From assembly GCA_031308135.1 (NCBI GenBank), contig JAHLJT010009419.1, forward strand, positions 39,425,221 to 39,489,220: DNA of 64,000 nucleotides, given 5' to 3'. Shown here piece by piece: positions 1-12,360 of this stretch. Origin of the DNA: Acheta domesticus. Taxonomy: Eukaryota > Arthropoda > Insecta > Orthoptera > Gryllidae. The position numbers and the translations under genes were made by a program. Each line of letters starts with the position of its first letter. Positions within the stretch are counted from its first letter, which is position 1. Under the pieces are notes generated by a model that was not told the DNA's origin, ran no database searches, and was given only the letters and a program-made list of their open reading frames with translations.

Positions 1-1111
1 AACGCCCTTTCGTGTCGTAACATTCAGCGTTGCTTCGCGAGAAGACTATTGGAGTCGAGTCTAGTTTAGTCAAGCCTACACCAGCCTATGCTCGCTTAGC
101 ATAGCCTACGCTAATCAACCCTTGCCTAGTAGTAAGACCGCATTACGAACGACAATTAAAAACTCATAAATATTGCTTTCAAAATTTGGCCCGTACATCG
201 ACAGTAAAAACGGTCAAGGGCTATTTTGCTTATCATCTAGTTGCAAACCCGTCATGGAGAGCCTATGTCGGGGAAATGAATTATCATGTATAAGTGGGTG
301 AGGGATGAAAGGTAGAAAAACACTCTTTCCTCAAGTACAGGAGCATTCTTCTTCCCTTTCTCCAGGCTGCGGAACCTTGAGTGCTGAGTCGTGGAGTCTG
401 CGCTGTCGCAGGCCGCTCCCTTGATGAGCTGCGCCTCCTTGTGCCTCGGTCGCCACACCGCCTCACGGGTTTTGCGGAGGACGGGCGGGCTCGTTAGGCC
501 GAGGGGCGGCCCACAGTCGATTTTTGCCGCTCGCGCGATTAATCTTCCGGCAAGACACGCGCGCGTGGCAGAGGAATGGCACTGTTCTTGAGAGGTTTTT
601 GTGTAAGGAAGGGACTGTGGGAGAGGGGGGCGATGCGATGGTCACCTGCTTCTTTGAATCATTCACCTTTTTGTTTCACAGATTTTCGCCATAATCATAC
701 TTTGAACCAAATTTTTGAAGTGTGAAATTACGATCTGAGAGATTTGATTCAAATAGTTAAAAGGATAAACACATTTCTGAAAAAAGAAGAACAATTTTTT
801 TAATGCATTCAAAACATGGAATGTGTATTTTCAAGAAACAAGTAACTTAAAGATCATACGGGGAAATTGGCCTAGGTACACTTTTCAGGGGATGTAAATG
901 ATATTTCTCATTACTGCGACTTAACGTAAATCACATATTAATTTCATCATTATTCTCTGCGGTACAACATGCTTTCTATTTCAATTCGGAACGCTGAGTG
1001 ATTTCTTTATCTATTCTTTGGTCTTCGTACGTCTTTATAGCTCCCTGGAACATATTCTCGGACCAGCCTTTGATGCAAGTTCCTTTTACATTCTCGCTAT
1101 TGCTTAAGCAG
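1..1111. other. No gene recognised; CpG-rich patch
   Basis: AT-rich except for about 400-600, which is CpG-rich and contains frames too short and unlike any family to call. The first 130 bases have a loose repetition of agcctac and agcctatg motifs. Nothing else recognised. Confidence 0.5.
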
Positions 1112-1665
1112 TAGAGAAAATTATGTAATGCCACGGGAAAAAGCGGATAGCGTATAGGTCGTTTAAGAAAACGGTGCAGGTCTCATGTTCGTTGAAAATT
1201 CTGATTTTTTGAAACAGGTAAAATTCACATTTTTTCGGCGTCTTCTAGAATTATGAAGATAAACATTCTTTCCTAATGAAATGTGTTTATCAGAAACAAA
1301 TCTTCAAATAATATCATGTTCAATTTTTCGAAAATATGAGTGTTTCGTGCGAAAATTTCTGTCAAACACGAGTAATTTTTTTGTTTAAACCATTTTTTCT
1401 TAAAAACGGCACAAAATTTTTTGTTTAAATTTGGACCTTAGGTAGCGTAAAAGACGCTTAAGAGAATAGTGCAGGTCTCATTTGTGTTGAAATGTCTCAT
1501 TTTTCGAAAATTTAAAATTGTTCGGAGTCTCCCTACAACTACAAATGTGAAGATATATTTTTTTCTTAATAAAATGTGTTCTTCAAAAACAGTTCTTCAA
1601 GGAAGTTTGTGTTAATTTTTTCGGAAATATGAGTATTTTTTGTGTAATTTGGCGTTAAATATAGT
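1112..1665 (+). repeat. Satellite-like dispersed repeat, two degenerate ~293-bp units
   Basis: The motif tagcgta...gaatagtgcaggtctcat recurs from about 1149 to about 1443, giving a period near 293 bp. The left end (attatgtaatgccacgggaaaa) matches the left end of the repeat at 43785 (gttatgtaatgctgcgtgaaaa) in the same orientation. The same A/T-rich tttcgaaaatatgag and aaaacggcac motifs run through both copies. Apparently non-coding. Confidence 0.6.
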
Positions 1666-3511
1666 CGCTCGCTTCGAATTTCCTACGCTTCGTGAACGTA
1701 TATGAAAGGTCATTCCAGCCAGTTGGATGCTAAGTAAGAATAACTTACAATTTGTATATACATTCTTAATAATATTATATCATATTTCTTTTTTCGTTTC
1801 TTATATTTAAGCTTTTATGATAAGTTTACAAAGTAATCTCTTAGAAATACTTTAAAATCTATTTGAAATAGATGAAATAAAAATTGCTAGCCTTTAGAGA
1901 ATATCAGATTGGAATGCAATAATGGCATTCCGAGATGCGGCTCGGCAGCTGATTTGCGTAGAATAAATTGGGGTGTAGTATAAAGTGGTGGTCAAATTCG
2001 AGAATTTAAGTTGTACTTTTTTATTACCTCTCTGAAGTGAACATTTTTGTTTTGGTAAACGTCCACTCTGTTTCTGTGCACTGTTCGAACTCTTTGTCAT
2101 CAAGCTTCGATTCATCTTAGTAAAATTACACGTGAAAAGTTGAAAGAACTATTTCTATAAGGCACCTCTACATCACATTGTTAAAGTTACTCTTTTATTC
2201 TCTTTGGCGAGAATTCATGAGTTGTTTTCACTTTAAAGAAACATTAACCTCCATGCTTAAGTCCGCGACATCTAATGCGTTTTTAATGTAAGAAAGTGTT
2301 TTTGAAACACGCTTTGTGTCACGTCGTGGCAAGCATAGTTCTTTTCCCGGATACACACGCGTGCATTGTCATGATACTTTGCACGCTGCAAAGATCTTGC
2401 AAGGAAGGGTGGTTTTACAAGAAGCTCACTTTCGAGAACAGTGGAATAATATCGCTGATGTCACCGCCCGGCTCCTCCTTACACAGAGCTTTCCCGCTGG
2501 TGCTCTTCAACTTGTAATTTGTGCTTCGTGTAATTCGAGTAAGGAAAATTGCCTCTACAGGCGAACTGGTCTCATGCCAGTCACAGTGGAAAGTGAGAGT
2601 CAGTCGCCGTCTTCCCGTAAGTTCCGATCCATGCCCAAACGATCTGCATTCGATCCCGTGTGTCATATCGCATGGCGTTTGACTGACCAGATCGGAGATG
2701 GTTCCGAAGAAGTATCCCGGAGAGAAGGGGTCTGTTTTGTAAAATTCAAATGAAAATAGTGTAATAATCGATTAGTTGATTGGTTGATGGATCTAGCTTC
2801 AAGTACAGAGACATTGATTGGACCCACAACAGAATTCATAACTGTAGGATTTATAAATGTATTAAGAAGGAAAAGGTGTGTAATTTAGAAAAATAAAACT
2901 ACGATCGATGATTTTGTTCAATACATTTTCAATAAATCTATTTTCTCCTATAAATATTTCTTAATTGCTTGACGTACAAAATTCAATAATATTTAAAAAC
3001 TTACATTGCATTTTTTGAAGGAGTAATTTTTTGCATTTTGCCTCCTGTGAATCCGTCACGGCACTTGTCCCTTCTCTTTTATCACAATATAATTTATTTC
3101 TGCAATTAGTAATTCAAAATTGACATATTTGTGAATTCAATAACTTTCATTGTCAAACATTGTTAAATGTTTCTAGTGTACGAGTGCACTACATATCATA
3201 CTTACTGTTGTTAATATGACACATTATGGATTAATAGAGTATGCATTTGGATAAATTGTGTAAATTTGTATCTGCTAAATAATTTGACTTTACTAGATGG
3301 AAAACTACTTGTCTTTTGTACAACACAACCGTCATTTTTGTTCTGTTTAGTTCTTCTCTTTCGCATATGTCCAATTTAGATGGTCATAGGTAAAGAGGCA
3401 GTTCACTTCCTTCTCTTGACGAGCCGCCACTTCGAAGCAATGAAGGGAGCTAGCGGGGGACACAGATGGTGACGCCGACTTAGAAGAGAATTGTGACTAC
3501 ATTCCCATAAA
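1666..3511. other. No gene recognised
   Basis: AT-rich sequence. An open frame at 2316-2753 on the + strand has no recognisable family signature and no exon-like context, so I leave it out. Confidence 0.5.
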
Positions 3512-3662
3512 AGTGTCGCTTCAAGGTCACGAGTTGGCAGTAGAAAGGGACACTGCCATCCAATCGCAAGCTTCGTTACGACTTAAATATTTGGCATTGC
3601 AGCTTCCGATTGGATGTCAGCGTCCCCCCTCTCTTTTCAGCTCGTGACCTTGTAGAGACACT
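3512..3662. mobile_element. Foldback (hairpin) MITE-like element
   Basis: Two arms of about 60 nt are imperfect reverse complements: left agtgtcgcttcaaggtcacg...catccaatcgcaagct and right agcttccgattggatgtcag...cgtgaccttgtagagacact, separated by a loop of about 27 nt. A cruciform of this size with no coding capacity is typical of foldback MITEs. No clear target-site duplication was identified. Confidence 0.65.
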
Positions 3663-4892
3663 CTTTCAATCAAAGTACATGACGGGGTGAAGACGTGACC
3701 GTGGCCAGTGCGAAGCTGCATGGCCTTCGGCCGTGCCGTCGCCGTCTGAGAGACTTCCGCAGCACACGCCGATTCACGCTGCAGATTTTTCTTTTCGTTC
3801 TCCCGACTCAGGGGCAGAGAGCGTGACCGTTGCCTTCATTCTAATGACTTGTCATTTCCTCGTGTTTCCTCTGATTTAGCTCCCATATTCATGGAGGAAA
3901 TGGTCCCGTAATGACCGAGTATCTTTTCTACGTACAGAAAGTTCGCTTCATCGTGGAAGATAAATAATCTGGGAGCTGTTGTCATAAAATGTGCTTGGCG
4001 ATACGATCCTTCAATGAGAAAGTGCCCCATGATTTGGTGCGTGGTTCTGCTGTTATCAAACTATGGCAATTACGAAATTTGCCACAGAATGTTTGGCAGA
4101 AAAACTATCCACGTCAAAAAATAGATGTAGGAGTATTTTTTAAGCATCTCCCTCCAGGGTGTAGGAAAACAAGTGAAAATCCGATTGCCTAGTCTCTTTG
4201 GTACGTACTTCTTTTTTATAGGAAGTACCTATAAAAATTACGAAAATGTGAGTTGAGAGTCATATCGTAATTGTTTCTCTGTTGCAATAGTATCAAAAAA
4301 TATTAGAGCTTATTATGATAAGGTGTATAATCTACAAATATATATTCAGCATAGTGTTTTGCTTTTAACTGAAAAATAAAACATTTGATTAATAAAGAGA
4401 AACAGAAAATCATATTTTTAATTGTAAAATGGCGAAAGATCGTTACTTATGCGAAGGAATTATATATGGTAAATGTAATAAATCGCATGTAAAAGAACAC
4501 TTATTTACATCACGCTGACATCCTTTAAATACTCGCATTTCCAAAATGATGGAATTTTAAAATTTAGAAGCAATCAAAACCCATGAAATAAAAGCAGAGC
4601 CCAGGACAGGCGAACTTCTTAAATGAAACAGCCCTTTCAGTGCGGGTCGCGTCGCAAGGCTGGAGGGCGCATAGCTGATGGCGGGGGGGGGGGCTGGTAC
4701 TGGATGGCCGCAGATCACAGTGTGCTGATGGGACAATCAGTTACCACCGTCACTCCGTGTCCTTCCCAGCCCCTCTTTCATGCTCTCTCTTCACCCTCGG
4801 GTGCCACCACATGCGTCTATGGTCCCTCAGCTTCAGGCCCACGGCCACGCACTCCCGAGTGAATTTACGTTTCGAGCGGAGCGGTTGCCTAC

Positions 4893-5275
4893 ATTATTTT
4901 TTGTGATTATTTTCTCTCCTTCCTCCGCCTCTTGTTATTCTTCTTTATACGATTCTTCTTCTGATTCACATTCTTCTTCTCCTTTTCTCCTTATCTTTTT
5001 TTCTTCTCCTCCTTCTCCTATTTCTTCCCCATCCCTCTTTCTTCTTCCCCATCTCTCTTTCTTCTTCTCCTTCCCTCTTTCTTCTCCTCCTTCCCTTTTT
5101 CTTCTCCTCCTTCCCTCTTTCTTCTCCTTCTTCCCTCTTTCCTCTCCTCCTTCCCTCTTTCTTCTCCTTTTTATCCTTCTCCATTTTCTCCTTCTCATTT
5201 TCTTCTGGTTCTTCTGCTCCATTTCTTACCGTTCTCCTTCGTTTTTTCCTGCTCCTCTTCCTCTTCTGTCATTCG
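4893..5275. repeat. Polypyrimidine tract (CTT/CTCC-rich microsatellite)
   Basis: Irregular repeats of ttcttct, cctcctt and ccctcttt, with a roughly 20-30 base higher-order repetition of tccctctttcttc. Long open frames on both strands here (Ser/Phe-rich on +, Glu/Lys/Arg-rich on -) are products of composition, not genes. Confidence 0.85.
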
Positions 5276-6383
5276 CAGGATGCCGGTCACGTTAAGAGAA
5301 GGGTGTACAACTTTCACGAAATCATTTCAAATTATTGTTATTACATGGATACATGGTACTATTAGTCCAGGTTACATTTCACTCACTAAAAGCAGACAGG
5401 CCTTACTCAGAATTCGAAACAATGTTCCTAATCGAATTTATTTTTTCTCTTTAAATTGCTTCGTATGACAACTAATGACAATCATAATGACATTAATATT
5501 GGGAAGAGGCCATGAAGTAGTTTCTACTATATTAATTTTCATAATATTAATATTTTTATCGTGCATAAATATAAATATATAACAAGTGGCCTTTGCCACT
5601 TCGTGAAATCATTCTTCCGAATAAAATTAAAATATAAACACATTTTAATTTGAGACAGAATGTCTGACGAAGCATTTTACATGCTATTCTCTCTCCGTCT
5701 TTCCCTCTCTCTCTCTGTCTTTTGCTCTATTTCTGTCCTTTCTCGCCTCTAACTCGTGCCAAAATACGCTACAATAAGAATATTTAGGGAAATAATGTAG
5801 AGAAATCAACACCAATTAAGAGAAGCACTTAGTTTAAATTTGGTGAAACCTAGAAATGAGCATGCTGAATGTTAAACGAAAAACTGTTGGACACATCTAA
5901 CTCTATTGTGGGTAATATTTATGGTATCTCAGAAGTAGAAATGTTCAGTAAGTGATCAGTGTATAACAACGTGGATTTTGGGAAATGATATATCTATCGC
6001 GAAAGCTTAAAACCCTAATTCGGAAAAGAGTTAGTATTTGCTTTAGTAGAACGTGGTGCTGCGCAACTGCAAAATCATGCTACACAGGAGAAAACTTATG
6101 TTCATCGTATGTGTGAATGATGTAGAGGTTTTTTGAAAGTGCTTTGTCTGTTTGTGTTTTCAACGTGTAGTTCGTGAAGATAAATGTGTCAGCGAATTGC
6201 ACAAGTTTCAGCATTGTGAAACCCAACGACTCTGGGCAATATTAATCCATATCACGATTATAAAACGCAAAATAAATTTAACAATGATTGTGATCGACAT
6301 GAAGGACAAAGTTAACGCATATTCTTCCACTTTGTGTTAATAATAATAGTGTAATTTTAAAGTTGCAAATAATGTGAGAGATA

Positions 6384-8329
6384 CAAGGTGATTCAGTCCT
6401 CGTTGCTAATACGCCGGAGCCTATTCCCATATTACGGACTGAATACAGACTGAATTTGACTGACTGAGTACAGACTGAATTTGCCGAAATTGGATACTCT
6501 TCCTCGTTTAGTTAGTAAATAATTAACGTTTAACTTTGGGCTATGCGGTTGTGTTCATCTAACATGGCTACTGCAAGTGAGCGAGCTGCTTCAGCTTGCG
6601 TTAGGGTTCTCCACTTCTCTGAAAATCTCAATTGCTAATACTATCCGAGAAATCTAGAAAGCGAGCACGAGACAAATAGTGCGCGAGGTCAAAGCATCAT
6701 AGTCTCTCGTCTAGCGAACATTTCATCCGGAGAGATTACGACTTCTCCATTTCTAGAGGATGCAGCATCTGCGTGGTAGACTTACTACTGTAGCGTCATA
6801 GCACTGGCCGCGACCGACCGCACAAGTCGTGCAAGGGGGAGGGGTTGGTCCTCTCGTGCCGCGCAGGGGCGGATGGACCCCCGGGTCTCTCGAGGGTCTT
6901 TCCGCTGGGGGCGTGTCTGAGAAGGCGGCTGTCCATTCGCACAAGTGATGTGTGACGACAGAAATCGTCTGCAGGTGGACGGCAGGCTCCATCTGCAGCC
7001 GGCCCAAATCTCGAGCGGAAATGACGCTTTGTGCATGGGAGGTCGGTCACGTGATGCCTCGCAAGGGAGGCGGGTGGAATAAGCTTCCTGGAAATTCGAG
7101 TTTGACCGTAGCGATGTGCGGAGGTGATCGCGAGCAGCGTCTTGCGAGGCGTGGCTTTTCGCCACGGGACAAGAGACCGGGGACGGCGGTAGTGTAGCAA
7201 TCTGGGGTTCTCTTGGCAAATACTGAGGCGGCTCGTCTCAGGAGTCAGAGTGCTATGGAGAGCAGCGTTCCTTAGGAGTGTTCCTTAGGAGTGTACAGAG
7301 TGTAATAACGATTGTAAATAAATATGTACAGTAAACTCCGTGTCTGTGTTCTTCCTCATCTCATGACGACGTCACACTACGTCGTTCTGAATTCTCTAGA
7401 CATTTCCTGCGCAAATGGAAAGAAAACCAGGAATTTCGTTTTTTGGTCAGGTGAAGCGAGGTTCACAAGAACTGGCACAATTAATGTGCACTATTTTCAT
7501 GTGAGGGGCAAGGAAGTCTGCGTGTTTCACGTAGTGTAGCTCACCCAGAGCGATTCTCTTAAAATGTGTCTGTTGGCATTGTGAATGAATTTATCCTAGG
7601 TCTTCATTTCTTTCCCGAGCGTTTAAGAGGTGATAAGTATTTGAATTTTATAACTCAGGTAACCTCAACACTTTTGGAGTAAGGGGTTAATGAACGACCG
7701 CGTTTATGTTACCGAAGTTGAGGATCATAATTGCCTTCTTCGGCGCATTTATACTGCGATGTATTTACAGCTGCCTCTGAGAGATCATCAGCTGTTACTG
7801 TCATCCAATTGGAAGATTACACGTCACTACAGTGACGTTCAAACTTTCGATTGGATGTCACCGTAACAGCTGATTTACGTTAGAGGCCGCTCTAAATAAA
7901 TCCAAGTATAAAGCTTGGAGACAGAAATAAAGGTAGTACAACCCGGCAAAGGTGTGTGTGTCACGGAGGCTGTGCGGCACTGATGCCTATCTTGCAGGAG
8001 GAGGCCATTTTCAACAAGTGGAGAGCCCCTGTCATCCGAGGTAAAACTGCGAATTTTTGGCTGCGTACATTAGTATGATAAACTATCCTAAATAAAAAAT
8101 AATAGTTTATATATCACCTTTCATATTCGTTAAATAAATAGGCAATAACAGCAACAGGGAACAATATTTAATGTAATATTTGGGCTATCTTACTTAAAAA
8201 ACATTACCAATGATAAAAAATATTTCAAAATTTTGAATAGGGTTTACCCTATTTCGTTTTGCACTCATGAATAATTTAGTGTACACCATCACCGGCTCCT
8301 GTACGAGGAACTATGACTGAATCACCCTG
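6384..8329. mobile_element. TA-flanked DNA transposon with terminal inverted repeats, no transposase
   Basis: The left end CAAGGTGATTCAGTC (6384-6398) and the right end GACTGAATCACCCTG (8315-8329) are inverted repeats, with weaker similarity extending about 15 bases further in. TA dinucleotides flank both ends (6382-6383, 8330-8331), as in Tc1/mariner-type insertions. The 1.9-kb interior has no transposase frame. It includes a CpG-rich stretch at about 6780-7200 and a foldback core at 7786-7874, so it is probably a non-autonomous or composite element. The family name is uncertain. Confidence 0.65.
7786..7874. repeat. Inverted repeat inside the 6.4-8.3 kb transposon
   Basis: The arm atcagctgttac(tg)tcatccaat at the left matches the reverse complement of attggatgtcaccgtaacagctgat at the right with a two-base indel; a second small palindrome (cgtcactacagtgacg) occupies the loop. 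The core catccaat(t/c)gg also occurs in both arms of the foldback at 3512-3662. Confidence 0.6.
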
Positions 8330-8480
8330 TATAGTGACACTAAACATTGAGCTTCTTTTTAGCAAGAGACCACAGAAGAGTTGGCGACAGTGTTCAATAA
8401 GGATAAATTGTAATATTTGTTGTTTTTGTATTTACATGTATTCACGTGTGTGTGATTAATTTCACTCTTTTGTATTGCAG

Positions 8481-8556
8481 AATATTCTGGAGAAATTCAA
8501 CCCTGGGGCTCGGCAGCTCATCAATGCGGGCAAGGCCTATTTGAAGGCGCTTCATG
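8481..8556 (+). CDS. IRSp53: IRSp53 exon 1 (visible numbering), start of I-BAR domain
   Basis: The acceptor is tgtattgcag and the donor is G|gtgagtgc. The exon enters in phase 0 and leaves in phase 1. It encodes NILEKFNPGARQLINAGKAY followed by LKALH, the first helix of the I-BAR domain, equivalent to about residues 16-40 of the human protein. About 15 N-terminal residues including the initiator methionine must come from an upstream exon, which I could not recognise in 1-8480 and which probably lies outside the window. A DNA transposon ends about 150 bp upstream. Confidence 0.93.
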
Positions 8557-9135
8557 GTGAGTGCAATGGAAAATAAACAGGCCATATTTTTTACATTTTA
8601 CTAAATTAATTGGTGTAATTTTGATGATATCGCGAATCATAAAGAATAGTGCAATTTTCTTTTCATGTACCTTTAATTGAAATACATCAGAATCCCCTAG
8701 CTTTTATTTTGGAGACTACAAAAGAAAATAGTCAATCTAGATTAATCCATAAGTAATATACGAGTAAGTATTGTAAAATAAAATGTTTTCATTCAATAGA
8801 AAAACATTAAAAAATAATACTATTACAACTGGTAAACGACAATATTATTTAACATACTTTCTCGGAAAAGCGTTTCGCGTTTTTGTAGAACATAATTGGT
8901 TTGCAAAAGTAAGTACCAGTACGTTGTTCATATGTTTTTTAAACCAGAGGAGTTTTCAAGATGTAGTGTAGACATTTTTTCAACAGCAATATCTGATAAA
9001 TACGTTCTTTAGAGAACTAAGTACTACCGGCTATTAATTTACAGGAATATAAAATTAGAAACAACAAATACACAACTTTGGAGTATTCTCCCTTCAAAAG
9101 TATTATCAATAAAGTACATTTATTTCAGTGTAATA

Positions 9136-9170
9136 TATGACTCATCACATTTAACATATGATGAGTCATA
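9136..9170. repeat. 12-bp inverted repeat containing two AP-1-type motifs
   Basis: tatgactcatca at 9136-9147 pairs perfectly with tgatgagtcata at 9159-9170. Each arm contains the TGA(C/G)TCA consensus bound by Jun/Fos-type bZIP factors. Whether it is regulatory is unknown; it lies in intron 1 about 600 bp after the first visible exon. Confidence 0.45.
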
Positions 9171-9927
9171 TCTAAAATATGACATATCATATGACCATGT
9201 TTATTAACTGCATAAAACTTTAGTCGAAAAAACTAAACTTAGTCATTTACATACTTTGGAGTCAACACAAATTTATTCGTGTTCAAAATATTTAGGAGTA
9301 ATCTTTTGTTTTATTTTCTGAAAAAATTGTCACTTTTGATCTGCATGGGAAGAAATTACATCACTTGCAAAATTAGCTAATAATATTGCGTTTTCATTGT
9401 ACCTTTCCAGCAGTTTTCGTCTATGTATCTTAGTTGAAAACACAAACGCTGAGTATCGAAAGAAATAACATCAAATGCAGTCAATACAACAACTCGTATT
9501 TTCCTTCCTTCTTAAAGTAAAAATTTAGAAACCTCCCGTGCTCTACCTCTGACGAGCATTCCACAATGCAATGCCATTGTATAATACCACTCATTTGAGT
9601 CACTGTGATTTCTGACTGTAATGAAGGGTAAAAATAAGGAAGAAACAAGGACAAACAAGGAAAAAGAAACGCCGAGTTATGTTTCATTGTCATTGCCGAG
9701 GTTCGTAGACCGTGCGCCAGAGAAATGCATGGCTTGGGCATTGTGTCGCCGCAGGGGAAGTGTCGCTGTCTTCACCTCGCCTTGTAATTTGCAGCTACTG
9801 CCGCCGCCGCTAATGAAGCTTGTCTTGAAACAGCACACACTGAACCACATTTCTCATACGTAATTACTATTTACTTACATTTTTATTTTCCTCAAATGTC
9901 CCACATTAGACTCAGAGAACGGTGAAT

Positions 9928-10264
9928 CTCTAGCCAACCCGTGGCTTGGGGGAGGGGAGAGGGAATATTCGGACGACAGGTTTGTGGGTTCGAATCCTGC
10001 GAAAGGTAGGAATGTTTTCATTTTTGTTCATGACAAGAAGGTTATTTCCAGTCACCCAATTATCATCTTCAAATCTTGTCCCTTTCCTATTCACGACGCA
10101 TTACCTAGTAACGTAGGGTGCCAATCACAATTGTCACAGTGAGACGGCGAAATTAAGGAAATCAACCCCCTAATTCGGTAAAAAGATACGAGCCCGGAGA
10201 TGAACCCACGTATTTCCTTGGTAGTTAACTACATTCTAGGGCAAGATGCTACCATGGACTCCCT
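9928..10264. mobile_element. Two tRNA-like SINE heads in inverted orientation
   Basis: On the + strand at about 9928-10016 a tRNA-like stretch ends in gggttcgaatcctgc, a good RNA polymerase III B box. On the - strand at about 10190-10264 a second tRNA-like stretch reads ccatggtagcatcttgccc (A-box-like) followed by gggttcatctccggg (B-box-like). The heads point toward each other across about 170 bases. Acceptor stems are not maintained, so these are SINE heads or tRNA fossils and not tRNA genes. Confidence 0.4.
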
Positions 10265-10689
10265 TTGACAGAGATTTAGTTGGCAAAGTGGGTAAACCCT
10301 CTAAATAATTTACCCACATGAGCAGTCATACCTCAAGAGTACGATGGAAAACTACCTCAGACGTCGATAGATGGCATCTGTGTGGGCAGACAGGCAACCC
10401 TAAAAGGTGGTTCTGATGTTAAATATGTCGGGGTAATGACACATAATACATACATAAGATTTGTATGGGCAATGCACCGCAATTGCCTAGAAAAATAAAT
10501 TTTGTTAGGATCACACGCCTCACGTTTAGATCCAGGGAGATACTCATTACATTTCAGTTCAGCGCCTGAGAAATTCAGTCATTAGAGAGACTGTGTTTAT
10601 ACCATCTGGTTTACATGAACAATTTTTTCCTACATATACAAAAATGACATTTTTTGACTTGTCTCTCACGTTGATATTTATACTGGCGA

Positions 10690-11405
10690 CGACTGCTTCA
10701 TATTCTTATATTTATGAATAAATGTACTTTAAATAATGTAATATAAGTTTCTCGAAAACTCAACCGTTTTCTGTGAAAACACGCTCAAATTTCCGCATTT
10801 TTAGAAACACCCAAACGCCATTTTCTTATAAAAACTCTCCAAATTTGTTCTTCAAACTCTTCAAACGGATAGTGCTAATTGCACTCTTCAATGTGACATA
10901 AAGTTCATTTTGGGGTATTTTTCGTTTTTTTCAAAAAATTACAGGAAGGTAATTTTTTTGAAAGATCTCGCACGCCGTTATGTGTTAATATGCACATTTC
11001 CAGAAGCTTGTAAATTTATTGTATTTGTGAGTTAAAGAGCTTTAAATTACTTCTAATGAAGTTTTTTCGAAAACTCAAAAATTTTCTGTGAAAAAAGCTT
11101 CAAATTTCGCATTTACAGTAGCGCTTAAACGCCATTTTCTTAAAAATGACTAATTTTTCAAAGAAAATTGCCATTAGGGACAATGTTTTACTGTTATCTT
11201 ATAATATTAAAACAATATTTCCGTTCTACTATTAGAAAACTGAAGAATTAATAAAATGTCAAAAAATGTAGTGTGAGTGGCGATAGATGGAGGTAGGCAA
11301 GAATATGTGTCAAGTACGAGTAGCTAGCCGAGACCAAAGGAAATAGAAAACTGATACGGGAAAGTCTGCCATTTAGTAGCATTACTAGTTTCGTATAAAT
11401 AATAA
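10690..11405 (-). repeat. Satellite-like dispersed repeat copy
   Basis: Its 3' part, ggcgatagatggaggtaggc followed by gtagctagccgagaccaaag, is the reverse complement of sequences at 26230-26400 and 29670-29790 and runs parallel to 45120-45250. The interior motifs gaaagatctcgcacgcc...atatgcacatttccag also match 26640-26680 (inverted) and 44840-44890 (direct). The orientation given is relative to the 26-kb copy. Non-coding. Confidence 0.7.
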
Positions 11406-11689
11406 TCAGTTTGCCACGGTCTTGTTCACACTTCCCGGTACTTGCTACATTCAACCGAGCATTTCCTCCTTATACGTCGTTTTGACACAGCGACTGCAGT
11501 TAGTATAATGATTTCTGCTGCCGTAGTCGCCATTTTGGGTTCTTGCAAACGAAGATAACTATCCAAAAACTACTAAATAAATATATCTGTCACGATCTAA
11601 CCTCACACTTCTTTCTGTACAGAATCCTAACGTAATTTGCTGAAGCTGATACCGTGTTAAAGCTTCTGTGCTTGTGGAGACGCTTGAAG

Positions 11690-12010
11690 GAAGTTATTTT
11701 TGTTCCAATGACGTAAATGTGGATAACGAAATGACCCTGAAACTGATTCTATTTATCCACTTTCGATTGAGTAACAGGGAAGTTGAAAAGAGGCAGCTCT
11801 TTTGTTTCAGACATATCCAAGAAATGGACGAAAAAAGGCTCCAGGAAAAGATATCTCAATGAAAAGATAACTCAATGAAAGAAGAAAACGAGGAAGACCA
11901 ACTTCAGGGTGAAACAAGCAAATTAGAAACCTAATCAAGAAATTGAAATCACCTCATTATTCCCAGACCAAATAATGATTGAAGAAATGTCCCGAAAGTG
12001 GGTGTCAAAA
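11690..12010 (+). pseudogene. Remnant of non-LTR retrotransposon reverse transcriptase C terminus
   Basis: The + strand frame reads FRHIQEMDEKRLQEKI at about 11806-11855 and, after stops, KKRRGRPTSG...QIRNLIKK. This resembles the GHIxRMDExRxPKxI...KRRGRPxxRW tail found at the end of many LINE reverse transcriptases. Only the last part survives, with stops and frameshifts. The family is not assigned, and the similarity rests on short motifs from memory. Confidence 0.35.
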
Positions 12011-12099
12011 CATTTGCGAGAAATAGTGAAAATAATTTGCATTTGTCAACCATCAACTACACTAATAGCAATTGCAGCCGCAAATCGCGTTCGACAAGG

Positions 12100-12360
12100 T
12101 CTGCAGTGGAAATTGTGCGACTCAGGTCAGTGAACCAGCCGCCACCATGTGCGGCCGCTGCCGTTAACGATGACAACTCATGGCAATGGCTTAATTAGCG
12201 CACGAGTACCGATTTCCCAGCGGAAAGCCTGCCGGCACACCAACACACGTGACTGACTGAGAAGACGATCAGCGACAAGTTGACGCCAGGTTAATGGGCC
12301 AGAGGGGAGACGAAGCGCGGATTTCCAAATAGGAATACGTTGGTAATTGAAGATACCCAA
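12100..12360. other. CpG-rich island in intron 1
   Basis: A GC- and CpG-rich patch in AT-rich surroundings, with no coding family. Homeodomain-like TTAATTAG and GGTTAATG cores lie within it. A possible conserved non-coding element; see findings. Confidence 0.35.

Noticed and set aside
2316..2753. 145-residue open frame on the + strand
   Set aside because: No recognisable family, no splice-site context and no compositional sign of coding.
4780..5295. Ser/Phe-rich and Glu/Lys/Arg-rich frames
   Set aside because: They come from a polypyrimidine microsatellite.
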